In this document: positions 23,365-32,824 of the stretch, in pieces
How positions within the stretch are numbered: the first letter of the stretch is position 1
Layout of the letters: every line of letters starts with the position of its first letter
Translations under genes and position numbers: made by a program
NCBI GenBank assembly: GCA_903876735.1
Contig: CAIRAW010000004.1
Span: 1 to 33,325, forward strand
Origin: an uncultured beta proteobacterium
GTDB taxonomy: Bacteria > Pseudomonadota > Gammaproteobacteria > Burkholderiales > Burkholderiaceae_C
DNA: 33,325 nucleotides
Reading direction: 5' to 3'
Notes under the pieces: generated by a model
What the model saw: the letters and a program-made list of their open reading frames with translations, nothing else
What the model was told of the DNA's origin: nothing
Database searches by the model: none

Positions 23365-23408
23365 AGTCTACGCCCAAGCGGCGAGCGCGAATCTAAGCAA
23401 ATCCAAGC
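23365..23408 (-). promoter_or_regulatory. Putative autoregulatory direct repeat and promoter of the response regulator
   Basis: Plus-strand ATCTAAGC (23391-23398) and ATCCAAGC (23401-23408) form the same 10-base-period repeat as upstream of the adhesin. The surrounding 19 bases (23385-23403) are identical to 22605-22623. A TAGACT -10 candidate (23370-23365) lies 20 bases downstream on the minus strand. A start 7 bases beyond it would fall at the GTG start codon. The same site could also act on the divergent kinase. Confidence 0.55.
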
Positions 23409-23443
23409 GCCCGGCTGGTTGATGCGTGCTATCGTGCGCGTCT

Positions 23444-25474
23444 ATGCGGCGTGGTTTAGGCCTTTTTTTTGCGGTTTTGCTGTCACTTGTGCTGGTGGCG
23501 CCTATGGCGCAGGCGCAAACAGTCAGCCTGCGCAGCAATGCCACCCGCGTCGTGCTGGACGGCAGCATGGCCTGGCTGCAAGACGACTCCACCCACATGG
23601 GCATCAGCGAGGTAGCGGCCTCGCCCAGGTTCAAGCCGCTGGCCGACGAGCTCAACCTGGGGTTCACGCCGGCGGCCATCTGGTTGCGCGTGGAGGTGGT
23701 GCGCGCGCCGTCGGCACCGCAACAATGGCTGCTTGAAGTAACCAACCCGCTGCACGACGACCTGCGCCTGTACACCCGGGCCAGCGACGGCACTTTTACC
23801 GAGCGCCGCTCTGGCGACCGCATGGAGCGCGGCCTGTGGGAGATGGACTACCGCCAGACCGTCTTCAAGATCGACCTGCAAGCCCAGGCGCCGCAAACCC
23901 TGTGGCTGCGCCTGCAGTCGCGCCACTATCTGTCGGCCCAGGTGCTGCTGTGGCAGCCAGAGGCGTTTCACCAGGCCGTGCGCACCGAAACCCTGTTCTA
24001 CGGCTTGCTGTTTGGCGTCTACCTTGCCGCCCTGGTTTTTCATGTGTTCTTCTGGCGCTGGACGCGCGAGCCCGTCAGCGGCTGGTACAGCTTTTATGTC
24101 GCCTGCAACGCGCTGATCGTGCTCCTGGCCGAAGGCTATTTTCAGCAGTATTCGCAGTGGGGCGGCCAGTTGACCGACCTGATGATCGGCAGCCTGATGT
24201 GCGGCATGATCTGGTGCAGCACCATGTTTGCCGTGGTGCAGCTTGATCTGGCCAGCCTGCTGCCCCGCGTGCGCCGGCTGCTGGTCAACAGCTCGGCCGC
24301 GCTGTCGGCGCTGTTTATTGCGCTGATGCTGGGGCTGGACTACCAGGCCGGCGTATTACCGGCGCAAGTGTTGTCGCTGGCCTGGGGCTTGCTGCTGCTG
24401 GCGCTGCCCCTGTGGCTGTGGTGGCGCGGCCACGCACCGGCGCGCTTTTTTGCGCTGGCCTTTGGCGTTTTTCTGGCCGGCAGTGTGCTGCGGCTGGCGC
24501 GCTCGCTGGGCCTGGTAGAGCCCAGCCTGCTGACCAACTACGGCTACCAGATCGGCAGCGTGATCCACATGCTGATGATGAGCCTGGCCATCAGCGGGCG
24601 CTACAACGCGGTCAAGCGCGAAAAGTTTTCGACGCAGCTCACCGTCAACAAACTGCTCGAAGAGCAGATTGCCAAGCGCATCGCGTCGTTAAAACAAGAG
24701 ATCCGCCGGCGCGAGACGCTAGAGGTTGAGCTGCGCCAGGCGCTGGCCGTGGAGCAAAAGGCACGCCAGCAGCAGCGCGACTTTGTGGCCATGGTGTCGC
24801 ACGAGTTTCGCACCCCGCTGGCGATCATCAACACCTCGGTGCACCATGTGGCGCAAAGCCTGGACGCGGCGCAAAGCCGAACCCTGGCGCGCTGCGGCAA
24901 CATCAAGGATTCTGTTACCCGCATGGTCGACCTGATGGACGACTACCTGTCGCTCGACCGCATGGAAGACGACTCGCAGGTGCTGCACTTTGGCCCGTGC
25001 GACATCGGCCAGCTTGTGCGCGACGTGCTGGCCCAATGGCCGGCCGAACGGGCCGAACTGCACCTGGACGCGCCGCCCCCCAGCTTGCTGTGCGACTGGA
25101 AGCTGGTGCGCGTGGCCCTGCACAACCTGGTTGCCAACGGGCTGCGCCACTCGCCGGAGCGCGCGCCGCTGCACATTGTGCTGAGCGGCCTGCCCGACGG
25201 CGGTGTGCGCATCGAAGTAAAAGACGCCGGCAGCGGCATCCCAGACGACGAGATCAATCGCGTGTTTCAGAAGTATTTTCGGGGGCGCGGCGCCATGGGC
25301 AAACCGGGTGCGGGGCTGGGGCTGTACATCGTTCAGCACATTGCAGAACTGCATGGCGGCAGCGTCAACGTGCACAGCGAGGCGGGCCAGGGCAGCTGCT
25401 TTGTGCTGAGCCTGCCAGGCCAGCCCGTGCTAAGCCGGCGCAGCAGCGACAAGCTGCAGTCAACTGAACCGTGA
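23444..25474 (+). CDS. 7TMR-DISM sensor histidine kinase
   Basis: 676 residues from ATG 23444. The first 24 residues (RR, hydrophobic core, APMAQA) form a signal peptide, so this start is preferred to GTG 23426, which would add six residues. A periplasmic 7TMR-DISMED2-like domain spans about 30-175 (LGFTPAAIWLRVEV, RYHYLSAQVLLW-like end). Seven membrane segments lie between about 184 and 386, followed by a coiled coil to 445. HisKA has phosphoacceptor His453 in VSHEFRTPL. The ATPase domain has an N-box HNLVANGLRHS (Asn561/Asn565), G1 DAGSGIP, F-box VFQKYFRG and G2 GAGLGLYI. DISMED2 domains are thought to bind carbohydrates or similar small ligands. It is the probable partner of the divergent regulator. 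Confidence 0.92.
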   Translation: MRRGLGLFFAVLLSLVLVAPMAQAQTVSLRSNATRVVLDGSMAWLQDDSTHMGISEVAASPRFKPLADELNLGFTPAAIWLRVEVVRAPSAPQQWLLEVTNPLHDDLRLYTRASDGTFTERRSGDRMERGLWEMDYRQTVFKIDLQAQAPQTLWLRLQSRHYLSAQVLLWQPEAFHQAVRTETLFYGLLFGVYLAALVFHVFFWRWTREPVSGWYSFYVACNALIVLLAEGYFQQYSQWGGQLTDLMIGSLMCGMIWCSTMFAVVQLDLASLLPRVRRLLVNSSAALSALFIALMLGLDYQAGVLPAQVLSLAWGLLLLALPLWLWWRGHAPARFFALAFGVFLAGSVLRLARSLGLVEPSLLTNYGYQIGSVIHMLMMSLAISGRYNAVKREKFSTQLTVNKLLEEQIAKRIASLKQEIRRRETLEVELRQALAVEQKARQQQRDFVAMVSHEFRTPLAIINTSVHHVAQSLDAAQSRTLARCGNIKDSVTRMVDLMDDYLSLDRMEDDSQVLHFGPCDIGQLVRDVLAQWPAERAELHLDAPPPSLLCDWKLVRVALHNLVANGLRHSPERAPLHIVLSGLPDGGVRIEVKDAGSGIPDDEINRVFQKYFRGRGAMGKPGAGLGLYIVQHIAELHGGSVNVHSEAGQGSCFVLSLPGQPVLSRRSSDKLQSTEP

Positions 25475-25501
25475 TAATTCCAAGAAGGTTATGAGGCCAA
25501 A

Positions 25502-25522
25502 CTCACAAAAGTGAGCCTGTTT
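25502..25522 (+). terminator. Weak hairpin after the kinase gene
   Basis: CTCAC-AAAA-GTGAG (25502-25515) followed by CCTGTTT, about 27 bases beyond the kinase stop. The stem is only 5 bp and the T-run is short. Apart from this I see no gene or strong signal in the 25475-25712 interval. Confidence 0.25.
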
Positions 25523-25712
25523 CTGATATCACAATCATCCAACTGGATGTGCGCAAGTCAAACCTACGGGAAGTTAAACACTATTGCCCTGCCCCACATC
25601 CATCCTTGCAGTTTGTTTTTTATCACGCCGTCTTATCTCAGGAAATATGCAAAAGGCGGGCTGGCCGATTTCGAGAGGGTCTTTCGCGTCGTCACAGACC
25701 TCGTCACAAAGC

Positions 25713-25736
25713 AAAACGCCAACTCGAAAGTTGGCG
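25713..25736 (-). terminator. Intrinsic terminator after tRNA-fMet (end of the alpha operon transcript)
   Basis: On the minus strand CGCCAACT-TTCG-AGTTGGCG forms an 8-bp stem with a stable tetraloop, followed directly by TTTTGC. It lies 30 bases past the tRNA 3' end. It is the first good terminator seen downstream of rplQ, so it may end both the ribosomal transcript and the tRNA. Confidence 0.75.
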
Positions 25737-25742
25737 TCTACT

Positions 25743-25760
25743 TACGGGGAAAGCCCCGTA
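25743..25760 (-). other. Hairpin just downstream of tRNA-fMet
   Basis: TACGGGG-CTTT-CCCCGTA on the minus strand gives a 7-bp GC-rich stem 5 bases past the encoded CCA. There is no T-run. It may protect or mark the 3' trailer during tRNA processing. Confidence 0.5.
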
Positions 25761-25765
25761 TCTAT

Positions 25766-25842
<77 letters not shown>

Positions 25843-25863
25843 GTATGTGTCTATTGTAACCTA

Positions 25864-26262
25864 TCAAGCGGCTGCGACTTCGTCGGCAGGCACTTCTGTT
25901 TCAGCGGGGCGGTCGACCAGTTCAACCAAAGCCATGGGTGCGTTGTCGCCAACGCGGAAACCCATTTTCAGGATGCGGGTGTAGCCGCCGGGACGGGTGT
26001 TGAAACGCGGGCCGAGGTCGTTGAACAGCTTGGTGACACTGTCGCGGTCACGCAGGCGGTCAAAAGCCAGGCGGCGGTTGGCCACGGTGGCAACCTTGGC
26101 CAGGGTGATCATCGGTTCGATGACGCGGCGCAGTTCCTTGGCCTTGGGCAAGGTGGTCTTGATGACTTCGTGCGCGATGAGCGAGTTCATCATGTTGCGC
26201 AGCATCGCCAGGCGGTGCGATGTGGTGCGATTGAGTTTACGTAGTCCGTGTCCGTGACGCAT
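25864..26262 (-). CDS. rplQ: 50S ribosomal protein L17
   Basis: 132 residues opening with [20 protein letters not shown], the highly conserved L17 N-terminus, and including [21 protein letters not shown] and a GGYTRILK motif. It lines the exit tunnel region of the large subunit. AAAGGAAA precedes the ATG. It follows rpoA by 81 bases as the last protein gene of the alpha operon. The C-terminal tail ([14 protein letters not shown]) is acidic and alanine-rich, as often in this group. Confidence 0.98.
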   Translation of the reverse strand: MRHGHGLRKLNRTTSHRLAMLRNMMNSLIAHEVIKTTLPKAKELRRVIEPMITLAKVATVANRRLAFDRLRDRDSVTKLFNDLGPRFNTRPGGYTRILKMGFRVGDNAPMALVELVDRPAETEVPADEVAAA

Positions 26263-26343
26263 GGTGATTTCCTTTGCTTGTATTGCAGGCAGCCGTATCA
26301 GGTACTGTCCGAGGCGTTGGGCCCCTTTTCAGGGCCCGACAGA

Positions 26344-27333
26344 TTAACGCTTTTCGAGGGCGGCTGGTGGCCAGCTTTCGAGCTTCATGCCCAAAGTCAG
26401 ACCGCGGGAAGCCAGCACTTCCTTGATTTCGTTGAGCGACTTGCGGCCCAGGTTCGGAGTCTTCAACAACTCGTTTTCTGTGCGCTGAATCAGGTCGCCG
26501 ATGTAGTAAATGTTTTCGGCCTTGAGGCAGTTGGCGGAACGAACCGTCAGCTCAAGTTCGTCAACCGGGCGCAGCAGGATGGGGTCAAACTGCGTGCTGC
26601 CGCGCGGTGCCGGTGCGTCAAAGGCGGCGAGTTCGCTGCCTTCGAGCTGGGCAAACACAGCAAGTTGCTCAACCAGGATGCGGGCCGAAGCGCGCACGGC
26701 GTCTTCTGCGGTGATGGCGCCGTTGGTTTCGATGTCAACCACCAGCTTGTCGAGGTCGGTGCGCTGCTCAACGCGGGCGCTTTCAACGGTGTAGCTGACG
26801 CGCTTGACCGGTGAGAAGGAAGCGTCGAGCACGATGCGGCCGATAGATTTGGTTGGCTCGTCGCCATGACGACGCATGGTGCCGGGCACGTAGCCACGAC
26901 CCTTTTCAACCTTGATCTGCATGTCGAGCTTGCCACCTTGCGAGAGGTTGGCAATGACGTGATCCGGGTTGATGATTTCGACGTCGTGCGGGGTCTGGAT
27001 GTCGCTGGCGGTGACAGGGCCTTCGCCGTCCTTGCGCAGGCTGAGCGTGACTTCTTCACGGTTGTGAAGCTTGAACACGACGCCTTTGAGGTTGAGCAGG
27101 ATGTTGACGACGTCTTCTTGCACGCCGTCGATGGACGAGTACTCGTGCAGGACGCCGGCAATGGTGACTTCAGTGGCGGCGTAGCCGGGCATTGAGGACA
27201 GCAGGACGCGACGCAGGGCGTTGCCGAGCGTGTGGCCATAACCGCGCTCGAACGGCTCCAGGGCAACTTTGGCGCGGTTGGCACCAAGCTGCTCGACATT
27301 GATAGCTTTGGGTTTCAGTAGACTATTTTGCAT
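26344..27333 (-). CDS. rpoA: DNA-directed RNA polymerase subunit alpha
   Basis: 329 residues. The N-terminal assembly domain (about 1-230) contains [26 protein letters not shown], the dimerisation signature. The C-terminal domain (about 250-329) has [22 protein letters not shown] and [16 protein letters not shown], which contact UP elements and activators. AGAGGAAG lies upstream of the ATG. Length and features match full-length betaproteobacterial alpha. It sits between rpsD and rplQ as usual. Confidence 0.99.
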   Translation of the reverse strand: MQNSLLKPKAINVEQLGANRAKVALEPFERGYGHTLGNALRRVLLSSMPGYAATEVTIAGVLHEYSSIDGVQEDVVNILLNLKGVVFKLHNREEVTLSLRKDGEGPVTASDIQTPHDVEIINPDHVIANLSQGGKLDMQIKVEKGRGYVPGTMRRHGDEPTKSIGRIVLDASFSPVKRVSYTVESARVEQRTDLDKLVVDIETNGAITAEDAVRASARILVEQLAVFAQLEGSELAAFDAPAPRGSTQFDPILLRPVDELELTVRSANCLKAENIYYIGDLIQRTENELLKTPNLGRKSLNEIKEVLASRGLTLGMKLESWPPAALEKR

Positions 27334-27392
27334 GCGGACTTCCTCTCAATACCCCCGGCTCGTTACACCGGTAAGGCTGACGAAGCACCTGT

Positions 27393-27409
27393 GGTGCAGC
27401 GCCTGCACC
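27393..27409 (-). other. Hairpin in the rpsD-rpoA gap
   Basis: GGTGCAG-GCG-CTGCACC, a perfect 7-bp stem with a 3-base loop in the 115-base gap between rpsD and rpoA. There is no T-run, so transcription should read through into rpoA. It may be an RNA processing or attenuation element. Confidence 0.35.
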
Positions 27410-27448
27410 TCAGGAACGATTTCTAACGAAAAATACGACTAAATCTTA

Positions 27449-28072
27449 TTAACGCGAATACAACTCAACGATCAGCGATTCATTGACGTCAGCGGCAAAC
27501 TGGTCACGATCAGGCGTTGCCTTGAAAGTGCCTTCGGCCTTTTCGATATTCACTTCAACCCAGCTTGGCATACCAACTTGCTGGGCCAGTTGCAGTGCTT
27601 CGACCACGCGGTTCTGCTTCTTCGACTTGTCGCGCACGGCGATGATGTCACCAGCCTTGACCATATAGGACGGGATGTTGACGGACTTGCCGTTCACCGT
27701 CATGGCCTTGTGGGACACCAGTTGACGGGCTTCAGCGCGCGTCGAACCAAAACCCATGCGGTAGACGACGTTGTCGAAACGCGACTCAAGAATGGTCAGC
27801 AGATTGGCACCGGTGTTGCCCTTGCGGCTGTCGGCTTGTTCGAAGTAGCGGCGGAACTGCTTCTCCAGCACGCCATACATGCGCTTGACTTTTTGCTTTT
27901 CGCGCAGCTGCAGACCGTAGTCAGAGGTACGGGCACCGGAGGTGCGGCCGTGCTGACCAGGCTTGGAGTCGAACTTGGCCTTGTCCCCGATGGAGCGGCG
28001 TGCGCTCTTGAGGAACAGGTCGGTGCCTTCACGGCGGGATAATTTGGCCTTGGGGCCTAGATAGCGTGCCAC
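27449..28072 (-). CDS. rpsD: 30S ribosomal protein S4
   Basis: 207 residues from GTG 28072 (GTG GCA CGC, giving [16 protein letters not shown]), which has AAGGAAG just upstream. Longer readings of this frame begin in the intergenic space and are not supported. The S4 RNA-binding region ([24 protein letters not shown]) lies at about 96-120. S4 is a primary 16S rRNA binder and in many bacteria represses its own operon. It follows rpsK by 84 bases. Confidence 0.98.
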   Translation of the reverse strand: MARYLGPKAKLSRREGTDLFLKSARRSIGDKAKFDSKPGQHGRTSGARTSDYGLQLREKQKVKRMYGVLEKQFRRYFEQADSRKGNTGANLLTILESRFDNVVYRMGFGSTRAEARQLVSHKAMTVNGKSVNIPSYMVKAGDIIAVRDKSKKQNRVVEALQLAQQVGMPSWVEVNIEKAEGTFKATPDRDQFAADVNESLIVELYSR

Positions 28073-28156
28073 TTGAACTTCCTTTATGTCATCTGCCACA
28101 CGTTGGTGTGGGAGCCACCGGCGCAATGCCAGTGGCGGTGGGCTTGTTTAGAAAAA

Positions 28157-28561
28157 TTAGATGCGACGACGTTTTTGTGGTCGGCAGCCGTTGTGCGGCA
28201 CCGGTGTCACGTCGGCGATCATGTTGATGCGGATACCCAGTGCGGCCAGAGCGCGAACCGAGGATTCGCGGCCGGGGCCAGGTCCCTTGATTTCAACGTC
28301 AAGGTTCTTGATACCCTGTTCAATGGCTGCACGGCCGGCCACTTCGGAAGCCACCTGGGCAGCGAACGGAGTGGATTTGCGAGAGCCTTTGAAACCTTGT
28401 CCACCGGACGATGCCCAAGCCAGGGCATTGCCCTGACGGTCGGCGATCGTGATGATGGTGTTGTTGAATGAGGCGTGGACGTGCGCAATGCCGTCGGCCA
28501 CATTTTTACGAACTTTCTTGCGAACGCGCTGTGATGCGTTACTGGCGGGAGCTTTTGCCAT
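28157..28561 (-). CDS. rpsK: 30S ribosomal protein S11
   Basis: 134 residues: a basic N-terminus, then [22 protein letters not shown] and the conserved end [17 protein letters not shown]. It forms part of the small-subunit platform near the E site. ATG 28561 lies 19 bases past the rpsM stop, the usual alpha operon order. Confidence 0.99.
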   Translation of the reverse strand: MAKAPASNASQRVRKKVRKNVADGIAHVHASFNNTIITIADRQGNALAWASSGGQGFKGSRKSTPFAAQVASEVAGRAAIEQGIKNLDVEIKGPGPGRESSVRALAALGIRINMIADVTPVPHNGCRPQKRRRI

Positions 28562-28580
28562 AGTGGTCTTTCAATCCCTG

Positions 28581-28946
28581 TTATTTCTTCAATGAAGCAG
28601 CAGCCTTACGCGGGCCTTTGCGGGTACGGGCATTCGTACGCGTACGCTGGCCACGCATCGGGAGGCCACGGCGATGCCGGAAGCCGCGGTAGCAGCCAAT
28701 GTCCATCAAACGCTTGATGTTCATGGTGGTTTCACGACGCAGATCACCTTCGATGGTGAACTGTGCGATCTGGTCGCGAATTTTTTCCAGGTCCGAGTCG
28801 GTCAAGTCCTTGACCTTCTTGGAGTAGGCGATGCCACACGCTTCGCAAATTTTGCGTGCGCGATTGCGACCGATGCCAAAAATGGCTGTCAGGCCAATTT
28901 CGGAATGCTGTTGCGGCGGAATATTGATGCCAGCGATACGTGCCAT
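28581..28946 (-). CDS. rpsM: 30S ribosomal protein S13
   Basis: 121 residues beginning [20 protein letters not shown], with the [12 protein letters not shown] helix-two-turn-helix signature and the basic tail [17 protein letters not shown]. It contacts the P-site tRNA and the large subunit in the small-subunit head. AGAGGA precedes the ATG. It is the first protein of the classical alpha operon, 24 bases after rpmJ. Confidence 0.99.
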   Translation of the reverse strand: MARIAGINIPPQQHSEIGLTAIFGIGRNRARKICEACGIAYSKKVKDLTDSDLEKIRDQIAQFTIEGDLRRETTMNIKRLMDIGCYRGFRHRRGLPMRGQRTRTNARTRKGPRKAAASLKK

Positions 28947-28970
28947 TTTCGTCCTCTAAAACTAATGCAA

Positions 28971-29084
28971 TTAACCCTGGCGCTGCTTGTGACGCGGATC
29001 TGAACAGATCACACGCACCACGCCCTTGCGCCGAATTACCTTGCAGTTACGGCAAATTTTCTTGACCGAAGCCGAAACCTTCAT
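28971..29084 (-). CDS. rpmJ: 50S ribosomal protein L36
   Basis: 37 residues, [20 protein letters not shown] and onward to a DPRHKQRQG end. The zinc-ribbon residues Cys11, Cys14, Cys27 and His32 are all present, so this is the zinc-binding form. TAGGAGAA lies just upstream of the ATG. It sits between infA and rpsM. Confidence 0.97.
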   Translation of the reverse strand: MKVSASVKKICRNCKVIRRKGVVRVICSDPRHKQRQG

Positions 29085-29147
29085 TTCATTCTCCTAAAAC
29101 TATTCTGGGTGTCTGCGCAAACCTGCACAGGGCACCGCCCATTACTG

Positions 29148-29366
29148 CTACTTGGCTCTGAATACAATCCGCGCCCGACTCAAATCGTAAGGCGTCAATT
29201 CAACAGTAACCTTGTCCCCCGGCAGAATACGGATGTAGTGCATCCGCATTTTCCCGGAGATGTGCCCTAGCACGACGTGTCCATTTTCCAGCTTCACACG
29301 AAACGTTGCATTGGGAAGGTTTTCTACAACCTCACCCTGCATTTGAATAACATCGTCTTTTGACAT
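29148..29366 (-). CDS. infA: Translation initiation factor IF-1
   Basis: 72 residues, a single S1/OB-fold ([42 protein letters not shown]). It binds the ribosomal A site during initiation. Position between secY and rpmJ is typical of Burkholderiales, unlike enterobacteria. The upstream AAGGCA is poorly spaced (14 bases), so initiation may rely on coupling to secY, whose stop lies 16 bases upstream. Confidence 0.97.
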   Translation of the reverse strand: MSKDDVIQMQGEVVENLPNATFRVKLENGHVVLGHISGKMRMHYIRILPGDKVTVELTPYDLSRARIVFRAK

Positions 29367-29382
29367 ATATGTAGTGTTTGCC

Positions 29383-30693
29383 TTATGAAGACTTGAAGTT
29401 AGCCTTCTTCAGCAAGGACTCATATTGCTGCGACATCATGTAGTTCTGAACCTGTGCCATGAAATCCATGGTGACAACCACGATGATCAAAAGGGACGTC
29501 CCGCCAAAATAGAAGGGCACGTTGTACTTGAGGATCAGAAACTCGGGCAGCAGACAAACCAGTGTGATGTAGATGGCGCCGGCAAAGGTCAGGCGCAGCA
29601 GGATCTTGTCGATGTAACGGGCAGTCTGCTCACCCGGGCGAATGCCTGGGATGAAGGCGCCGCTTTTCTTCAGGTTGTCGGCTGTCTCACGGCTGTTGAA
29701 TACCAGCGCGGTGTAGAAGAAGCAGAAGAAGATGATGGCAGCGGCGTACAGCATCACGTAGATGGGCTGTCCGGGGGTGAGGGAGCCGGCAATGTCTTTG
29801 AGCCAGCGCATCGAGTCACCGGCGCTGAACCAGCCAACCACGGTTGCGGGCAGCAGGATGATGGACGAGGCGAAGATGGGCGGAATGACGCCGGCCATGT
29901 TGAGCTTCAAGGGCAGGTGCGACGATTGACCGCCGTAGACCTTGTTGCCAACCTGGCGCCGTGCGTAGTTGACCAGTATCTTGCGTTGACCGCGTTCGAT
30001 GAACACAACAACGAAGGTGACAAGTGCCACCAGCACCACAATGAACAGGGCGACGATGATGCTCATGGCACCGGTGCGCACGAGTTCAAGCAGGCCGCCG
30101 ATGGCATTGGGCAGACCGGCTGCAATGCCACCAAAAATCAGGATGGAGATGCCGTTGCCCAGACCACGCTCGGTGATCTGCTCACCCAGCCACATCAGGA
30201 ACAGGGTGCCGGCCGTCAGGGTCACGATGGCCGTCATGCGGAAACCGAAACCGGGAACCAGCACCAGACCGGGCGAGCTTTCCAGCGCGAGGGCGATGCC
30301 CATGGACTGGAACAGGGCCAGGCCGAGCGTGCCGTAGCGGGTGTACTGCGTGATCTTGCGACGGCCGCCTTCGCCTTCTTTTTTCAACTGCTCGAATGCG
30401 GGCAACACATAGGTGAGCAGTTGCATGATGATCGATGCCGAGATGTACGGCATGATTCCGAGGGCGAAAACGGTGAAGCGCGAGAGGGCGCCGCCGGAGA
30501 ACATATTGAACATCCCCAATATGCCGCCTTGCTGGCCCTTGAAGAACTGCGCCAGTTGCGCCGGGTCAATGCCCGGCACAGGGATGTGCGCGCCCACGCG
30601 GTAAACCACGAGCGCCAGCAGCAAAAAGACAAGCCGACGGCGCAGATCACCGAATTTTCCTGTTTTTGCGAGCTGAGCTGCGTTAGTTGCCAC
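29383..30693 (-). CDS. secY: Protein translocase subunit SecY
   Basis: 436 residues with ten hydrophobic segments. Recognised by the plug region and TM2 ([20 protein letters not shown]), the cytoplasmic TM4-TM5 region ([14 protein letters not shown]), the [21 protein letters not shown] loop and the [13 protein letters not shown] segment. It forms the inner-membrane channel with SecE and SecG. The start is GTG 30693 (V-A-T-N-A-A-Q), with only a weak purine tract upstream, 22 bases after the rplO stop. Confidence 0.99.
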   Translation of the reverse strand: MATNAAQLAKTGKFGDLRRRLVFLLLALVVYRVGAHIPVPGIDPAQLAQFFKGQQGGILGMFNMFSGGALSRFTVFALGIMPYISASIIMQLLTYVLPAFEQLKKEGEGGRRKITQYTRYGTLGLALFQSMGIALALESSPGLVLVPGFGFRMTAIVTLTAGTLFLMWLGEQITERGLGNGISILIFGGIAAGLPNAIGGLLELVRTGAMSIIVALFIVVLVALVTFVVVFIERGQRKILVNYARRQVGNKVYGGQSSHLPLKLNMAGVIPPIFASSIILLPATVVGWFSAGDSMRWLKDIAGSLTPGQPIYVMLYAAAIIFFCFFYTALVFNSRETADNLKKSGAFIPGIRPGEQTARYIDKILLRLTFAGAIYITLVCLLPEFLILKYNVPFYFGGTSLLIIVVVTMDFMAQVQNYMMSQQYESLLKKANFKSS

Positions 30694-30715
30694 GGGTACA
30701 GTCTTTCAATTCTTC

Positions 30716-31147
30716 TTAAGCAATGCTTCCACCGACCGCTTCAATAGCGATCTTGGCAGCAGCCGTAGCGCCGATGCCGGTGAGCTTGACGGCCTTGGTC
30801 AGTTCGCCGGTCTTGATGACCTTGACGACCTTGGCGAGTTCACCCACGAGGCCGGCTTTTTTCAGCGTGACCAGGTCCACTTCAGCGGCGCCGAGTTGCT
30901 CGAGAGCAGCCAGCGTGACTTCAGCGTTGAACTTGAGCAGATGGGATTTGAAGCCGCGCTTGGGCAGACGGCGTTGCATAGGCATTTGACCGCCTTCAAA
31001 ACCGACCTTGTGGTAACCACCGGCGCGAGATTTCTGACCCTTGTGACCGCGACCGGCAGTTTTGCCGATACCGGAGCCGATACCGCGACCGACACGGCGC
31101 TTGTAGTGCTTGGCACCGTCAGCGGGTTTGATGTCATTGAGTTCCAT
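30716..31147 (-). CDS. rplO: 50S ribosomal protein L15
   Basis: 143 residues from ATG 31147 ([20 protein letters not shown]). This ATG is preferred over the adjacent ATG 31150 and TTG 31153 because AAAGG is then 6 bases away. The glycine-rich [23 protein letters not shown] segment is diagnostic of L15. It precedes secY as in other spc operons. Confidence 0.98.
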   Translation of the reverse strand: MELNDIKPADGAKHYKRRVGRGIGSGIGKTAGRGHKGQKSRAGGYHKVGFEGGQMPMQRRLPKRGFKSHLLKFNAEVTLAALEQLGAAEVDLVTLKKAGLVGELAKVVKVIKTGELTKAVKLTGIGATAAAKIAIEAVGGSIA

Positions 31148-31156
31148 CATCAACCT

Positions 31157-31339
31157 TTAGAGCACTTTGACCAGATAACTGATCTTGTTAATCATGCCGC
31201 GGACTTCGGGCGTGTCCACCAATTCGCTGATACTGCGAATTTTGCGGAGTCCCAGACCACGGACGGTGGCGCGGTGCGATTCCTGGCAGCCGATGGGGCT
31301 GCGGATCAATTGCACTTTGACTGTTTGTTGTGTTGTCAT
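31157..31339 (-). CDS. rpmD: 50S ribosomal protein L30
   Basis: 60 residues, [20 protein letters not shown] with the [13 protein letters not shown] signature and a [18 protein letters not shown] end. Spacing is tight on both sides: 15 bases after rpsE and 9 bases before rplO. Confidence 0.98.
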   Translation of the reverse strand: MTTQQTVKVQLIRSPIGCQESHRATVRGLGLRKIRSISELVDTPEVRGMINKISYLVKVL

Positions 31340-31354
31340 TTTTCGGACTCCCGG

Positions 31355-31879
31355 TTAGACGAAGAGTTCTTCAACCGTCTTGCCGCGCTTGGCCGCAACT
31401 TGCGACGGCGTTGTCGCATGCGACAGCGCGTTCAGCGTGGCGCGAACCATGTTGTAGGGATTGGTCGAACCGTGGCTCTTGGCCACGATGTCTGTGATCC
31501 CGACGACCTCAAAGACGGCGCGCATCGGGCCGCCGGCGATGATGCCAGTACCCTTCGGGGCCGGTGCCATCATGACAGCCGCCGCACCATGCTGACCCAT
31601 CACCTTGTGGTGGATCGAACCATTCTTGAGGGAAACCTTGGTCAGGTTGCGACGGGCTTCTTCCATCGCCTTTTGCACAGCTGCCGGCACTTCTTTCGAT
31701 TTGCCTTTGCCCATGCCGACACGGCCTTCGCCGTCACCGACCACGGTCAACGCTGCGAAACCAAGAATACGGCCACCCTTGACCACCTTGGTAACGCGAT
31801 TGATCGCGATCATCTTCTCACGCAGACCGTCTTCAGGCCCTTCAGCCTTACCCTGCATTTTCGCTTGAACTTTAGCCAT
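31355..31879 (-). CDS. rpsE: 30S ribosomal protein S5
   Basis: 174 residues. The N-terminal double-stranded RNA-binding fold has [23 protein letters not shown] and [21 protein letters not shown]. The C-terminal half has [25 protein letters not shown]. It sits at the mRNA entry and affects decoding accuracy. ATG 31879 lies 17 bases past the rplR stop. Confidence 0.98.
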   Translation of the reverse strand: MAKVQAKMQGKAEGPEDGLREKMIAINRVTKVVKGGRILGFAALTVVGDGEGRVGMGKGKSKEVPAAVQKAMEEARRNLTKVSLKNGSIHHKVMGQHGAAAVMMAPAPKGTGIIAGGPMRAVFEVVGITDIVAKSHGSTNPYNMVRATLNALSHATTPSQVAAKRGKTVEELFV

Positions 31880-31896
31880 CTTAATTTCCGATCTGC

Positions 31897-32262
31897 TTAG
31901 AACTGCAAGCCAGCTTCACGTGCCGCATCTGCCAACGCCTTGACGCGGCCGTGGTACGCAAAACCTGCACGATCAAAGGCGACTTTCTCGACACCAACCG
32001 CTTTGGCTTTTTCAGCCAGGCGCTTGCCAATAATTTGGGCTGCGGCAACGTTGCCACCCTTGCCCGCACCACCCAGGGCTTTGCGCACTTCGACTTCCGC
32101 CGTGGATGCGCTTGCCAGAATCTTGTCGCCTTCGCCAGAAATGACGCAGGCATAGATGTGCAGATTGGTACGATTGACCGTCAAGCGGGCGACACCTTGG
32201 GTGGCGATCCGGATGCGGGTCTGACGGGCTCTGCGAAGACGCTGCTCTTTTTTGGTCAACAT
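31897..32262 (-). CDS. rplR: 50S ribosomal protein L18
   Basis: 121 residues, [19 protein letters not shown] and onward, with the [13 protein letters not shown] strand and the closing [25 protein letters not shown]. It binds 5S rRNA with L5. AAGGAGC lies 5 bases upstream of the ATG. The rplF stop is 11 bases upstream. Confidence 0.98.
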   Translation of the reverse strand: MLTKKEQRLRRARQTRIRIATQGVARLTVNRTNLHIYACVISGEGDKILASASTAEVEVRKALGGAGKGGNVAAAQIIGKRLAEKAKAVGVEKVAFDRAGFAYHGRVKALADAAREAGLQF

Positions 32263-32273
32263 GTTGCAGCTCC

Positions 32274-32807
32274 TTATTTCTTCTTGGTTTCTTTGATCGT
32301 GATCTTTTCGTCCGAATAACGGATCCCTTTGCCTTTGTAGGGCTCGGGAGGACGAATGGCACGAATTTCGGCAGCCACCTGGCCAACGCGCTGACGGTCT
32401 GCACCTTTGAGCACGATTTCGGTCGGGGTGGGGGTCGTCACGGTGATGCCGGCGGGCATGTCTTTATTGACCGGGTGGGAATAACCAACCGTCAAATTGA
32501 GCTTTGCGCCTTGCGCCTGGGCCTTGTAACCGACGCCGACCAGGTTGAGCTTCTTCTCAAAGCCCTTGGTCACGCCAACCACCATGTTATTCACCAGCTG
32601 ACGCATGGTGCCGCTCAGGGCATTGGCTTCACGAGAGTCATTGGCCGGCTGGAAGCTGAGCTTGCCAGCATCACTGGTGACCTTGACCAACGCGTTTTGC
32701 GTCAGGCTCAGTGCACCGCCAGCGCCTTTGACGCTGATCTGATCTTCTTTGATCGAGACGTCCACGCCGGCCGGAATGGCGACGGGCATTTTTCCTATAC
32801 GGGACAT
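32274..32807 (-). CDS. rplF: 50S ribosomal protein L6
   Basis: 177 residues from ATG 32807 ([19 protein letters not shown]), which has GAGGAG 9 bases upstream. The longer reading to 32840 runs into the rpsH stop and is not supported. Two L6 repeats are visible, ending with [24 protein letters not shown], the conserved C-terminus. It sits near the sarcin-ricin loop. Confidence 0.98.
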   Translation of the reverse strand: MSRIGKMPVAIPAGVDVSIKEDQISVKGAGGALSLTQNALVKVTSDAGKLSFQPANDSREANALSGTMRQLVNNMVVGVTKGFEKKLNLVGVGYKAQAQGAKLNLTVGYSHPVNKDMPAGITVTTPTPTEIVLKGADRQRVGQVAAEIRAIRPPEPYKGKGIRYSDEKITIKETKKK

Positions 32808-32824
32808 TTTCTGTTTCTCCTCGT

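Noticed and set aside
23426..23443. GTG at 23426 as the start of the histidine kinase
   Set aside because: It adds LSCAS before the natural MRR-hydrophobic signal peptide and has no better ribosome-binding site. It is kept only as an alternative.
26319..26337. GGGCCC...GGGCCC hairpin between rpoA and rplQ as a terminator
   Set aside because: It has no T-run on the minus strand, and rplQ normally needs read-through from rpoA.
28094..28135. Imperfect CCACCGGC/GCCAGTGG hairpin in the rpsK-rpsD gap as an S4 autoregulatory site
   Set aside because: The known S4 target in E. coli is a pseudoknot upstream of rpsM, and this simple stem with a mismatch gives no support for S4 binding.
29425..30747. 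A 440-codon plus-strand reading frame opposite secY, and others opposite rpoA and rpsE/rplO
   Set aside because: They lie wholly antisense to well-identified housekeeping genes and show no family features.
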